From: Paraburkholderia polaris
GTDB taxonomy: Bacteria; Pseudomonadota; Gammaproteobacteria; Burkholderiales; Burkholderiaceae
DNA: 64,000 bases
Assembly (NCBI RefSeq): GCF_012927345.1
Contig: NZ_JABBGJ010000017.1
Span: 1-64,000, forward strand
Reading direction: 5' to 3'
Part shown: one piece after another, positions 39,235 through 49,291 of the stretch
How the letters are laid out: every line of letters starts with the position of its first letter
Numbering within the stretch: the first letter of the stretch is position 1
Notes under the pieces: generated by a model
The model's input: only the letters and a program-made list of their open reading frames with translations
Database searches by the model: none
Told to the model about the DNA's origin: nothing
Position numbers and translations under genes: made by a program

Positions 39235-39559
39235 GACGTACTCTTCTTTGGTTCAATGCAATGATCCGCCAAGTCTGCCCCTTTTTTGGGCACGGCGGCG
39301 ACCCGCAATATTACCGGAATTTGTCAATTGGGCCGCTAATTACCCATGCGGCATCGCCGCAAAGCGCCTGAGACATGTCCGGGCCCGCGTGACGGACCCG
39401 TCATACACAGCGTGTATGCTCTGATCCGCAGCTCATCTTTTGGACAGGCGCAGCGGGCGCCTGGCATGCCTTGCGACGATCGGCCTCAGGTAACCGGAGC
39501 CGCAATCGACGCCTGCATGGCCCGCGCATGACTCTTGTTTCCCAAAAAGGAGAAAAACG
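39235..39559. other. Intergenic interval
   Basis: Divergent gap between rubredoxin and the DUF4399-type gene. It contains GTATGCTCTGATCC-like and AT-rich short stretches, but no promoter I can define, and no gene. Confidence 0.4.
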
Positions 39560-39961
39560 ATGTTTAAAAACAAATGGTTGGCCGGTACGGTACTGGCCGG
39601 GTTGCTCGCTGTATCGGGCGCGGCGCAGGCCGCAAGCGTGTCTTTTGTGCAGCCGCCGGACGGCGCAACCGTCAGCAATCCGGTGCACGTCGTGTTTGGT
39701 GTCGACGGCATGACGATCGCGCCGGCCGGCACGATGACGGAAGGCACGGGCCATCATCACCTGCTGATCGACGGCAAGCCGCTTCCCAAGGGCGAAGTGA
39801 TTCCCGCCAACGACAAATCGCTGCACTTCGGCAAGGGCCAGACCGAAACCGATCTGACACTGCCGCCGGGCGACCATACGCTGACGCTGCAATTCGGCGA
39901 CGGCATGCATCGTTCGTATGGTCCGGAATTGAGCAAGACCATCACCGTGCACGTAAAGTAA
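39560..39961 (+). CDS. Exported DUF4399-type protein
   Basis: 133 residues. Signal peptide with cleavage after GAAQA. The mature part (VSFVQPPDGATVSNPVHVVF, GTGHHHLLIDGKPLPKGEVI, PPGDHTLTLQFGDGMHRSYG) is the DUF4399 domain, a beta-sandwich of unknown role in the periplasm; the HHH motif suggests metal binding. Strong AAAGGAGAAAAACG before the ATG. Confidence 0.88.
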   Translation: MFKNKWLAGTVLAGLLAVSGAAQAASVSFVQPPDGATVSNPVHVVFGVDGMTIAPAGTMTEGTGHHHLLIDGKPLPKGEVIPANDKSLHFGKGQTETDLTLPPGDHTLTLQFGDGMHRSYGPELSKTITVHVK

Positions 39962-40198
39962 CGTGACGGGTGAGGCGGCTGGGCGTGCGCGAGCGCCGTC
40001 CGGCCGCGTTTTCCGTTTTGTATCCTGGCTTGCGCAGGGCTTGAACGCAGTCGGGTCCAGTCTGCCTCGGGCCTGAGTACGGTTCATCCCCGTTTTGCAA
40101 GCCGGCCATTTGGCCTATCTCTTCCGGCATACAGGCACCCGCCCGTGCGCCCGGTACAATGAGCAGTTCCGACTCATCGCTGTCTTCTCCAATTCTCC

Positions 40199-42130
40199 AT
40201 GTCGCTTTACACCATTACCGGGGCCCAACTGGCGTTCGGTCACGTCGCGTTGCTCGATCACGCGGATTTCTCTCTCGAAGCGGGCGAACGCGTTGGGCTG
40301 ATCGGCCGTAACGGCGCGGGCAAGTCGTCGCTGTTGAAGATCGTTGCCGATCTGACCAAGCCGGACGACGGCCTCGTCACGCGCCAGCAAGGTCTGACTT
40401 CGGTCTACGTGCCGCAAGAGCCGGAGTTCGATACGGACGACACGGTGTTCGAAGCGGTCGCCGCCGGCCTGACCCACGCCCGCGAGCTGCTGGATCAATA
40501 CGACGCGGTCGCTAATCAGCTTGCCGACGAGCCGGAAGGCCCGGAGCACGACGCGTTGATGTCGCGCATGAACACGCTGCAATCGGCGCTGGACCATTCG
40601 GACGCCTGGAACTGGAGCACGCGCGTGGCCACCACGCTGCAGCAGATCGGTTTGAATGGCGAGGCGCGGGTCGGTTCGCTGTCGGGCGGGATGCAAAAGC
40701 GCGTGGCGCTGGCGCGCGCGCTGGTGGTGCAGCCGGACGTGTTGCTGCTCGACGAACCGACCAACCACCTGGACTTCGACGGCATCCGCTGGCTCGAGGA
40801 ACTGCTGGTCTCGCTGCGCGCGGGCCTGCTTTTCATCACCCACGATCGCGCGTTTCTCGACCGTGTCGCCACGCGCATCGTCGAACTGGATCGCGGGCGT
40901 CTGCTGTCGTATCCGGGCAATTTCAGCGCCTACCAGACCAGGAAGGCGCAGCAGCTTGAGGTCGAGCAAGTCGAAGCGGCCAAGTTCGACAAGCTGCTCG
41001 CGCAGGAAGAAGTGTGGATTCGCAAGGGCGTGGAAGCGCGCCGTACGCGCAGCGTCGGCCGGATCGCGCGGCTCGTGCAGATGCGCAATGAGCGCGCCGA
41101 GCGCCGCAATGTGCAGGGCAACGTCAAGCTCGACGTCGGCCAGGGCGAGAAGTCCGGCAAGATCGTCGCGGAACTGACCGACGTCACCAAGCGCTACGGT
41201 TCGCGCACGGTGGTCGATAATTTCACGGCTACCGTGATGCGCGGCGACAAGATCGGCTTCGTCGGTCCGAACGGCGCGGGCAAGACCACACTGCTGAAGA
41301 TGATCCTCGGTGAGTTGCCGCCGGACGAAGGCACGGTGCGTATCGGCACCAATCTGCAGGTCGCGTACTTCGACCAGATGCGCGCGCAGCTCGATCTGGA
41401 CAAGAGTCTCGCCGATACGATCAGCCCGGGTAGCGAGTGGGTCGAAGTCAACGGCCAGAAGAAGCACGTGATGAGCTATCTTGGCGACTTCCTGTTCGCG
41501 CCGGAACGCGCGCGTTCGCCGGTCAAGTCGCTGTCGGGCGGCGAGCGCAATCGCCTGCTGCTGGCGCGTCTGTTCGCGCGGCCGGCCAACGTGCTGGTGC
41601 TCGATGAACCGACCAACGACCTCGACATTCCGACGCTCGAACTGCTCGAAGAACTGCTCACCGAGTACGACGGCACCGTGCTGCTGGTCAGCCACGATCG
41701 CGCGTTTCTGGATAACGTCGCGACCTCGGTGATCGCTTCGGAAGGCGCCGGCAAGTGGCGCGAGTACGTCGGCGGCTTTACCGACTGGCAGATTCAGCGC
41801 GACCGCTCGCAGCAGATGGCGCAGGAAGCGCAGAAGGAAGCCGCTAAAGAAGTGGCATCGAAAGACGGCAGCGCAAGCGGCGCGGGCCGCAATACGCAGC
41901 GCGCCGCCAAGCTGTCGTTCAAGGATCAGCGCGAACTCGAGGCGTTGCCGGCGAAAATTGCCGCGCTCGAAGCCGAGCAGAAAACCATCGGCGCTCAACT
42001 CGAAGACGGTTCGGTCTTCGCGAAAGACGCTCAGGAAGGCACGCGTCTGACTGAGCGCTACGCCGCGATCGACGAGGAACTGCTGATCGCGCTGGAACGC
42101 TGGGACGAGCTGGAAAACAAGCGCAAGTGA
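40199..42130 (+). CDS. uup: ABC-F family ATPase Uup
   Basis: 643 residues with two nucleotide-binding domains and no membrane segments. Walker A GRNGAGKSSLLK near 38 and GPNGAGKTTLLK near 355; signatures LSGGMQKRVALARAL and LSGGERNRLLLARLF; Walker B LLLDEPTNHLDFDG and LVLDEPTNDLDIPT. A C-terminal coiled coil (LPAKIAALEAEQKTIGAQLE) marks the Uup branch, which binds DNA and ribosomes and affects transposon excision. Alone in its unit. Confidence 0.92.
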   Translation: MSLYTITGAQLAFGHVALLDHADFSLEAGERVGLIGRNGAGKSSLLKIVADLTKPDDGLVTRQQGLTSVYVPQEPEFDTDDTVFEAVAAGLTHARELLDQYDAVANQLADEPEGPEHDALMSRMNTLQSALDHSDAWNWSTRVATTLQQIGLNGEARVGSLSGGMQKRVALARALVVQPDVLLLDEPTNHLDFDGIRWLEELLVSLRAGLLFITHDRAFLDRVATRIVELDRGRLLSYPGNFSAYQTRKAQQLEVEQVEAAKFDKLLAQEEVWIRKGVEARRTRSVGRIARLVQMRNERAERRNVQGNVKLDVGQGEKSGKIVAELTDVTKRYGSRTVVDNFTATVMRGDKIGFVGPNGAGKTTLLKMILGELPPDEGTVRIGTNLQVAYFDQMRAQLDLDKSLADTISPGSEWVEVNGQKKHVMSYLGDFLFAPERARSPVKSLSGGERNRLLLARLFARPANVLVLDEPTNDLDIPTLELLEELLTEYDGTVLLVSHDRAFLDNVATSVIASEGAGKWREYVGGFTDWQIQRDRSQQMAQEAQKEAAKEVASKDGSASGAGRNTQRAAKLSFKDQRELEALPAKIAALEAEQKTIGAQLEDGSVFAKDAQEGTRLTERYAAIDEELLIALERWDELENKRK

Positions 42131-42578
42131 TGCACGGGGGCGGCGCGATCCGAGGTTGCGCCGATCCCATGCGGCGGTCGGGTGCCGCAGCCAGGCAGAG
42201 GTCCCGTCACAGTTTTTTCACGGTCCCGCAGCGGTCTTGTCGCGGTCGCATAATTGGCCGAAGCTGTGCGCCGCCCCTTATCCAAACGGCCAATCCCGCA
42301 CGTCGTGAATTGCCGCCTGTATCGAAATCAGTAAAATACCCCGCGAACAGGCTTCCCCCGGCGTTCGCACCGGGGCCGTTGCCGGGCTGCGGAGCCCGCA
42401 TCGAGCCGCCGTCGAGCGCGCCCATGGGGAGTCAGGCGACAAAACAGCTTGCCCGCACTGCGGGCACCCCACCTAACCCCGTTGTTTCGTTTCGCTTTTT
42501 TTGAAAACTCAACGCATTGTCCACGGACCTGTCCACAGGTCCTGTGGACAACGATGAACCGACGCACCCGAGTCAACC
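42131..42578. other. Intergenic interval upstream of parE
   Basis: 448 bases, no credible gene on either strand. CACGGTCCCGCAGCGGTC-type near-repeats occur at 42217-42250. The parE promoter is expected near 42,480-42,560 (TTTCGCTTTTTTTGAAAACTC, AT-rich); not assigned further. Confidence 0.4.
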
Positions 42579-44564
42579 ATGTCTACGAAAAAGCCAAACG
42601 CCGCGTATAGCGAAGCGTCGATCAAGGTGTTGAAGGGCCTGGAGCCGGTCAAGCAACGGCCCGGGATGTACACCCGCACCGAAAATCCGCTGCACATCAT
42701 TCAGGAAGTTATCGACAACGCGTCGGACGAGGCCCTCGGCGGTCACGGCCGGCAAATCACGGTCACGCTGCACGCGGACCATTCGGTCTCGGTCGAAGAC
42801 GACGGCCGCGGCATTCCGTTCGGCCTGCATCCGGAAGAAGGCGTGCCGGTCGTCGAGATCGTTTTCACGCGCCTGCACGCGGGCGGCAAGTTCGATAAAG
42901 CCGCCGGCGGCGCGTACACGTTCTCGGGCGGCCTGCACGGCGTCGGCGTGTCGGTCACCAACGCGCTGTCCACGCGCCTCGACGTCACCGTGTGGCGCGA
43001 CGGCAAAGTCGCCGAGTTGAGCTTTGCCAACGGCGACGTCGCGAAGCAGCTTGAAGTGCGCGCCGCGACCAAAGGCGACAAGAAGTCCGGTACGCGCGTT
43101 ACCGCGTGGGCCAATCCGAAATACTTCGATTCGCCGAACTTGCCGCTCGGCGAACTGCAACGTCTGCTGCGTTCGAAAGCGGTGTTGTTGCCGGGTGTCG
43201 AAGTCACGCTGATCAACGAGAAAACCGGCGAAACGCAAACCTGGAAATACGAAGACGGTTTGCGCGGCTACCTGCTCGAAGGCATGAACGGCAGCGATCT
43301 GCTGATTCCGCTGTTCGAAGGCGAGCGCTATGTCGAAAATTCACGCGCCAGCGAAGAGACGTTTGCTGAAGGCGAAGGCGCCGCATGGGTCGTTGCATGG
43401 AGTGAAGAGGGTACGCTGATGCGCGAGTCGTACGTCAACCTGATTCCGACGCCTGCGGGCGGTACGCACGAATCCGGTTTGCGTGACGGTCTGTTCCAGG
43501 CGGTGAAGAGCTTTGTCGAGTTGCATAACCTGCAGCCGAAGGGTGTGAAATTGCTCGCCGAAGACGTGTTCGCGCGCGTGTCGTTCGTGTTGTCGGCAAA
43601 GGTGCTCGATCCGCAATTCCAAGGGCAGATCAAGGAGCGCCTGAATAGCCGTGATGCGGTGAAGCTGGTGTCGTCGTTCTCGCGGCCTGCTTTGGAGCTG
43701 TGGCTGAACCAGCACGTCGAGCACGGCAAGAAACTCGCCGACCTCGTCATCAAACAGGCGCAGGCACGTACGCGTGCCGGCCAGAAGGTCGAGAAGCGCA
43801 AGAGCTCGGGCGTCGCCGTGCTGCCGGGCAAGCTGACCGATTGCGAATCGACGGAAATCGGCCGCAACGAACTGTTCCTCGTCGAGGGCGATTCGGCGGG
43901 TGGCTCGGCGAAAATGGGTCGCGACAAGGAATACCAGGCAATCCTGCCGCTGCGCGGCAAGGTGTTGAACACGTGGGAAACCGAGCGCGACCGCCTGTTT
44001 GCCAACAACGAAGTGCATGACATCTCGGTGGCGATCGGCGTCGATCCGCATAGCCCCGACGACAAGGTGGATCTGTCGAATCTGCGCTACGGCAAGATCT
44101 GCATTCTGTCGGATGCTGACGTCGACGGTTCGCACATCCAGGTGCTGCTGCTCACGCTGTTCTTCAAGCATTTCCCGCAGCTGATCGAACGTGGGCATGT
44201 GTGTGTGGCGCGTCCGCCGCTGTTCCGGGTCGATGCGCCCGCGCGCGGCAAGAAGCCGGCGCAGAAGCTCTATGCGCTCGACGAAGGCGAGCTCGAAGCG
44301 ATTCTCGACAAGCTGCGCAAAGACGGCGTCCGCGATACGCAATGGTCCATCAGCCGCTTCAAAGGCTTGGGCGAAATGAGCGCCGAGCAGCTGTGGGACA
44401 CCACGATGAACCCCGACACGCGGCGCCTGACGCCGGTGGCGCTCGGCGAACTCGACTATGACGCCACAGTGGCGCGCATGACGATGCTGATGGGCAAGGG
44501 CGAAGCGGCGTCGCGGCGCAGCTGGCTGGAAGAAAAAGGCAACGAAGTGGAAGCGGATATCTGA
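42579..44564 (+). CDS. parE: DNA topoisomerase IV subunit B
   Basis: 661 residues. ATPase subunit that with ParC decatenates daughter chromosomes. GHKL motifs EVIDNASDEALGGHG and DDGRGIPFG, the ATP-lid SGGLHGVGVSVTNAL, then the TOPRIM domain with VEGDSAGGSAKMGRD near 430 and LSDADVDGSHI near 508. It is shorter than GyrB and lacks the GyrB-type insert, as expected for ParE. Followed 68 bases later by parC. Confidence 0.96.
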   Translation: MSTKKPNAAYSEASIKVLKGLEPVKQRPGMYTRTENPLHIIQEVIDNASDEALGGHGRQITVTLHADHSVSVEDDGRGIPFGLHPEEGVPVVEIVFTRLHAGGKFDKAAGGAYTFSGGLHGVGVSVTNALSTRLDVTVWRDGKVAELSFANGDVAKQLEVRAATKGDKKSGTRVTAWANPKYFDSPNLPLGELQRLLRSKAVLLPGVEVTLINEKTGETQTWKYEDGLRGYLLEGMNGSDLLIPLFEGERYVENSRASEETFAEGEGAAWVVAWSEEGTLMRESYVNLIPTPAGGTHESGLRDGLFQAVKSFVELHNLQPKGVKLLAEDVFARVSFVLSAKVLDPQFQGQIKERLNSRDAVKLVSSFSRPALELWLNQHVEHGKKLADLVIKQAQARTRAGQKVEKRKSSGVAVLPGKLTDCESTEIGRNELFLVEGDSAGGSAKMGRDKEYQAILPLRGKVLNTWETERDRLFANNEVHDISVAIGVDPHSPDDKVDLSNLRYGKICILSDADVDGSHIQVLLLTLFFKHFPQLIERGHVCVARPPLFRVDAPARGKKPAQKLYALDEGELEAILDKLRKDGVRDTQWSISRFKGLGEMSAEQLWDTTMNPDTRRLTPVALGELDYDATVARMTMLMGKGEAASRRSWLEEKGNEVEADI

Positions 44565-44631
44565 GCGAGCGTTCTTAACGACGCTCTGCCTTCGCACGAA
44601 ACTTCACGCCAAACACGGATACGGAATCTAG

Positions 44632-46956
44632 ATGGACGACGATAACACTCTCGACCTTTTCACCGAGCCGCCGCCCCCGGAAGGCGACTTCCTGACGCTC
44701 GGCAACTATGCGGAACGCCAGTACCTCGACTACGCGGTGAGCGTGGTCAAGGGCCGCGCGCTGCCTGACGTATGCGACGGCCAGAAGCCGGTGCAGCGCC
44801 GCATCCTGTTCGCCATGAACGACATGGGCCTCGGCGACAACGCCAAGCCCGTCAAGTCGGCGCGCGTGGTCGGCGACGTGCTGGGTAAGTACCACCCGCA
44901 CGGCGACCAGTCGGCGTACGACGCATTGGTGCGTCTTGCGCAAGATTTTTCGATGCGCTATCCGCTGATCGACGGCCAGGGTAACTTCGGTTCGCGCGAC
45001 GGCGACGGCGCAGCGGCGATGCGGTACACCGAAGCGCGCCTGACGCCGATCGCGAAGCTGCTGCTCGATGAGATCGACCAGGGCACGGTCGATTTCATGA
45101 AGAACTACGACGGCGAGTTTGAAGAGCCGAAGCTGTTGCCCGCGCGCTTGCCGTTCGTGTTGCTGAACGGGGCATCCGGCATTGCAGTGGGGCTGGCCAC
45201 GGAAATCCCGTCGCACAATCTGCGCGAAGTCGCAGCGGCTGCGGTGGCGATGATCCGTAATCCGAAGATCGAGCACGCCGAGTTGATGCAACACATCGCC
45301 GGGCCGGACTTTCCGGGCGGCGGCCAGATCATTTCGAGCGACGCCGAGATCTCCGCAGCCTACGAAAGCGGCCGCGGCAGCCTGAAAGTGCGCGCTCGCT
45401 GGAAGATCGAAGAGCTCGCGCGCGGCCAGTGGCAACTCGTAATCACCGAACTGCCGCCGAATACGGCCGCGCAGAAGGTGCTCGAAGAAATCGAAGAGCA
45501 GACCAACCCGAAGATCAAGCTCGGCAAGAAGACGCTCACGCCCGAACAGTTGCAGACCAAGCAGACCATGCTCGCGCTGCTCGACGCCGTGCGCGACGAG
45601 TCGGGCAGGGACGCGCCGGTGCGTCTCGTGTTCGAGCCGAAGTCGAGCCGCATCGATCAAACCGAGTTCGTCAATTCGCTGCTCGCCCATACGAGCCTCG
45701 AATCGAACGCGTCGCTCAATATGGTGATGGTGGGCGGCGATGGCCGGCCGCGTCAGAAGGGCTTGAGCGAAATCATCCACGAGTGGATCGCGTTCCGCTT
45801 CGCGACGGTCACGCGCCGCACGCGTCATAGGTTGAGCAAGGTCGACGACCGGATTCATATCCTCGAAGGCCGGATGATCGTCTTTTTGAATATCGACGAA
45901 GTCATCCGCATCATCCGCGAATCGGACGAACCGAAGGTCGCACTGATGGCCGCGTTCGGGCTTTCCGATCGTCAGACCGAAGACATTCTCGAAATCCGCT
46001 TGCGTCAGTTGGCGCGGCTCGAGAAGATCAAGATCGAGAAGGAACTGTCCGAGCTGCGCGACGAGAAGGCCAAGCTCGAAGAACTGCTCGGCAGCGAATC
46101 GGCGATGAAGCGTCTGCTCATCAAGGAAATCGAAGGCGACGCGAAGCAATACGGCGACGAGCGCCGCACGCTGATCCAGCAGGAAAAGCGCGCCACATTC
46201 GAAGCGCGCGTGGTCGACGAGCCGGTTACGGTGGTGGTGTCGCAAAAGGGCTGGGTCCGCGCGCTGAAGGGTCACGGCCTGGATGTGGCCGGCTTCACGT
46301 TCAAGGCCGGCGACGGACTCTACGCAGCGTTCCAGTGCCGCACGCCGGATACGCTGGTTGCGTGGGGCAGCAATGGCCGTGTCTATTCGGTGGCGGTTGC
46401 CTTGCTGCCGGGTGGGCGGGGCGATGGCGTGCCGGTCACGTCGCTGATCGAACTCGAATCGGGTAGCCACCTGATGCATTACTACGCGGCTTCCGCGGAT
46501 CAGGCATTGCTGCTCGCATCGAGCAACGGCTTCGGCTTTATCGCCAAGGTCGGCGACATGGTGAGCCGCGTGAAGGCCGGCAAATCATTTATGACGATCG
46601 ACGCGGGTGCCGCGCCGCTCGCGCCGATGCCGATGCTGCCGGATGCGACGCACATCGCGTGTCTGTCTTCAGGTGGGCGCCTGCTGGTGTTCGGCCTGGA
46701 CGAGATGAAAACGCTCTCGGGCGGTGGACGCGGCGTCACGCTAATGGCGCTCGACGACAACGAAACGCTGCTGCAGGCACTGTCCATCAACAAAGCGGGC
46801 GTGGTGTTGATCGGCACGCGTCGCGGTGGACGTGTCGACGAAGAGAAGCTGAGCGGCGCCGCACTCACGCCGCAGATTGGCAAGCGGGCGCGCAAGGGGC
46901 GCGCGCCTGAGAGCAAGATGAAGCTCGACGGTATGCGTCCGGTGCTCGCCGCGTAA
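44632..46956 (+). CDS. parC: DNA topoisomerase IV subunit A
   Basis: 774 residues. DNA cleavage-religation subunit. The catalytic Tyr lies in AAAMRYTEARL near residue 132; the coiled-coil gate contains LRQLARLEKIKIEKELSEL near 465. The C-terminal third is a broken beta-pinwheel (KGWVRALKGHG, SNGRVYSVAVALLPGGRGDG). The quinolone-determining region reads KYHPHGDQSAYDALVRLAQD: the position equivalent to E. coli Ser80 is Gln and Glu84 is Asp, apparently normal for this group. Read with parE. Confidence 0.95.
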   Translation: MDDDNTLDLFTEPPPPEGDFLTLGNYAERQYLDYAVSVVKGRALPDVCDGQKPVQRRILFAMNDMGLGDNAKPVKSARVVGDVLGKYHPHGDQSAYDALVRLAQDFSMRYPLIDGQGNFGSRDGDGAAAMRYTEARLTPIAKLLLDEIDQGTVDFMKNYDGEFEEPKLLPARLPFVLLNGASGIAVGLATEIPSHNLREVAAAAVAMIRNPKIEHAELMQHIAGPDFPGGGQIISSDAEISAAYESGRGSLKVRARWKIEELARGQWQLVITELPPNTAAQKVLEEIEEQTNPKIKLGKKTLTPEQLQTKQTMLALLDAVRDESGRDAPVRLVFEPKSSRIDQTEFVNSLLAHTSLESNASLNMVMVGGDGRPRQKGLSEIIHEWIAFRFATVTRRTRHRLSKVDDRIHILEGRMIVFLNIDEVIRIIRESDEPKVALMAAFGLSDRQTEDILEIRLRQLARLEKIKIEKELSELRDEKAKLEELLGSESAMKRLLIKEIEGDAKQYGDERRTLIQQEKRATFEARVVDEPVTVVVSQKGWVRALKGHGLDVAGFTFKAGDGLYAAFQCRTPDTLVAWGSNGRVYSVAVALLPGGRGDGVPVTSLIELESGSHLMHYYAASADQALLLASSNGFGFIAKVGDMVSRVKAGKSFMTIDAGAAPLAPMPMLPDATHIACLSSGGRLLVFGLDEMKTLSGGGRGVTLMALDDNETLLQALSINKAGVVLIGTRRGGRVDEEKLSGAALTPQIGKRARKGRAPESKMKLDGMRPVLAA

Positions 46957-47000
46957 CTGTAGTAGAAGTAGATGGAAGTAGGGTACGGCCAGGCATGAAC

Positions 47001-47055
47001 GCGGCGTGTGCTTCGAAGCGCGAGCAGCAACATCGCGCTTTGAAGCGCACGCCGC
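47001..47055. other. Long near-perfect stem-loop after parC
   Basis: 23-bp inverted repeat (47001-47023 and 47033-47055) with two mismatches and a nine-base loop. It lacks a T-run, so it is not a standard terminator. It lies 45 bases after the parC stop in an otherwise empty 286-base interval. Confidence 0.75.
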
Positions 47056-47242
47056 GCGTAGCAAAAATACGGGGTGCAGCGCCGTCGCGGTATCGGGCGC
47101 GCTGCAATAACAACTACAAAGAATGTGAAGACGCTGCCAGCACACGGAACTGCACGCATAGCGCGCGGTCGAATGCGCTCAATAGCCGCTACTAATATCA
47201 TTCGTCATAAGCGGTGTGGCGTCGTCGGGAGAGGAAAACAAC

Positions 47243-47701
47243 ATGAACAAAGCTATCGAACTCGCACTCTTTTTGCATCTGCTCGCGGTCGCGGTGTGGG
47301 TGGGTGGGATGGTGTTCGCACATTTCTGTCTGCGTCCGGCCATTGCCGATCTTTCGCCGCAACTGCGCTTGCCTTTGTGGGAATCGGTGTTCGGCCGCTT
47401 CTTCAACTGGGTCGCCGCAGCCGTGCTGGTGATTCTCCTCACCGGTGGCTTTCTGCTGATGCAATTCGGCGGCGGTCACGCCACGTGGCCGTTGCACGCC
47501 ATGGCCGGTCTCGGCATCGTGATGATGCTGATCTTCGGGCACATCCGCTTCGCTGTGTTCCCGCGCATTCGCCGCGCGGTGCAGGCGCAGAAGTGGCCGG
47601 ACGGCGCGCAGGCGGTCGGCACGATCCGGCGTCTGGTGCTGGTGAATATCGTGCTGGGCGTAGTGACGATCGGTGTGGCTGTGCTGTCGCGCGGGTTCTG
47701 A
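47243..47701 (+). CDS. CopD-like membrane protein
   Basis: 152 residues, four membrane helices. LALFLHLLAVAVWVGGMVFA and VAAAVLVILLTGGFLLM, with conserved His residues in helices 1 and 3 (HLLAVAVWVG; HAMAGLGIVMMLIFGH), follow the CopD/YndD layout, whose members relate to copper uptake or haem. Copper function is not shown here. ATG at 47243 after GAGAGGAAAACAAC. Confidence 0.75.
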   Translation: MNKAIELALFLHLLAVAVWVGGMVFAHFCLRPAIADLSPQLRLPLWESVFGRFFNWVAAAVLVILLTGGFLLMQFGGGHATWPLHAMAGLGIVMMLIFGHIRFAVFPRIRRAVQAQKWPDGAQAVGTIRRLVLVNIVLGVVTIGVAVLSRGF

Positions 47702-47828
47702 AACCCGGCTTTTTACGGTCGACCTCGGCGCGTGCTGTGAAGTATGGCTTTACGGCGTGGCCGTGACTGGTGGCTCCGAAGCTCCGAGCGCGTATGAAGG
47801 CCCGCTATCAGGCGCGTGCCACTATCGC

Positions 47829-49037
47829 CTACGGCGTGGCGCCGAAGGCAAGCCACAACCCACACACGATCGCCACGGTCCCGTACACCGCATATACCGG
47901 CACCTTGAGCTTCGCGAAGCACATGCCGGAGAACAGCGCCGTCACCAGATACACCGGTTTGAACGGCACATGCCCCGCGATACGCAGCACGGCCACCGCC
48001 AGGAACGCGGTGGTGACCGCGCGCAAGATACGCATGCCGTGCTCGAAACGCGGATTGGCCTTCAACTGATGCAGATGCCGCTGCGCCAGCACGACGAGGC
48101 AGCCCGACGGCACAAAGAGCGCAAGCGTAGCAATCAGCGCGCCTGCCCAACCATCGACCAGATAGCCGAAGAACGGCACTACATTCAACAGCGGTCCGGG
48201 CGATAGCGGGGATAGCGAAAACGCCAAGGTGAAGTCGTTATCCGACACACCGATCGCCGGCGTGACGAACAGCGTCTTGAGTACCGGCAACGCCGAGAAA
48301 CCGCCACCAAATAACGTCATGCCCGCACCGGCCAGCCGCGGCCATAGCAGCGCCAGTTCATAGCGATGCGGCAACGGCAGTGCGAATATCACCAGCAGCA
48401 CGCACAGTGCGGCCAGCATGTGCCAGTCGCCGCGCCCGAGCGACACCACGATGCGCGTATTACGGACTGGACTGACCAGCCAGCCGGTGCCGAAAGCCGC
48501 GCTGAGCATCCCCACGTAGGCCGCGGGGCTGTGCGCATAGAAGAGCGCCACACACCCGAACACCGCCGCGGTCCATTCGAGCTTGCCGCGCACCAGTGCG
48601 CGTGTCTGTTTGTACCAGGTGATCGCGATCAGCGTGGCCAGCACCATGCTGAAATGATTGAGCAAAGTTTGAGAGGCAGCGGCGCGCACGAGCGGCGTGC
48701 GATAGAAGATCGCGAACAGCGTCATCAGCGTGAAAAAGGGCAGCACGCTTGCGACGCCCGCCACCCAGGCGCCGGCACGTCCACGCAGCGCGTGCCCCAG
48801 TTGCACGGCGACGTTGCAGCCCACCGGTCCTGGCACCATCCATGCGAGCGCGATCAGATCGGAAAAGGCCACGCGCGAGAGCCGTCCCTCGCGTTCCACG
48901 TAGTGATTTTCAAGTTGCGCCATCAGCGCGAGGCCGCCCCACGACAGCGCCGACAGGCCGAACACGACCCGGAACAGCGTCCGTAGCGGCTCCCGTTTCC
49001 CTCGTCTGGCGGCTTCCTGGCTCGTGATCGTCTGCAT
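47829..49037 (-). CDS. chrA: Chromate transporter ChrA
   Basis: 402 residues from the ATG at 49037; a GTG at 49070 gives 413. Two homologous halves of the CHR family: LSWGGLALMAQLENHYVERE and DLIALAWMVPGPVGCNVAVQ in the first, GGGFSALPVLKTLFVTP and LAFSLSPLSPGPLLNVVPFF in the second (short pieces). About ten membrane helices. ChrA exports chromate and gives resistance. No chrB or chrC is adjacent. Confidence 0.9.
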   Translation of the reverse strand: MQTITSQEAARRGKREPLRTLFRVVFGLSALSWGGLALMAQLENHYVEREGRLSRVAFSDLIALAWMVPGPVGCNVAVQLGHALRGRAGAWVAGVASVLPFFTLMTLFAIFYRTPLVRAAASQTLLNHFSMVLATLIAITWYKQTRALVRGKLEWTAAVFGCVALFYAHSPAAYVGMLSAAFGTGWLVSPVRNTRIVVSLGRGDWHMLAALCVLLVIFALPLPHRYELALLWPRLAGAGMTLFGGGFSALPVLKTLFVTPAIGVSDNDFTLAFSLSPLSPGPLLNVVPFFGYLVDGWAGALIATLALFVPSGCLVVLAQRHLHQLKANPRFEHGMRILRAVTTAFLAVAVLRIAGHVPFKPVYLVTALFSGMCFAKLKVPVYAVYGTVAIVCGLWLAFGATP

Positions 49038-49291
49038 GGCGCCGCGGGCCCCCGCACGCGCGCGGCCCACCCTTTGAGATCATCATTATGTGTGTTGGCG
49101 CGGCCGATGACCGGCGTCGCACCGTAACGCAGTACAGCGTGAATGTAGCTGGTTTTGTAATGCAGCGGTTGGATAAGCGGGCGGCTCGCCGGTTATAGGC
49201 TGTATGCGGCTCACTGGTGTGTCGCAAGCGCCAGCGCCGAACTACCTACGCCGGGCCGTCAGCCGTCAGCCGCCAGGCGTGCAGGTCGCGC

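Noticed and set aside
40115..41998. Long minus-strand frame opposite uup
   Set aside because: Antisense shadow; uup has all ABC motifs in the other strand.
43341..46479. Long minus-strand frames opposite parE and parC
   Set aside because: Shadows of two clearly functional genes.
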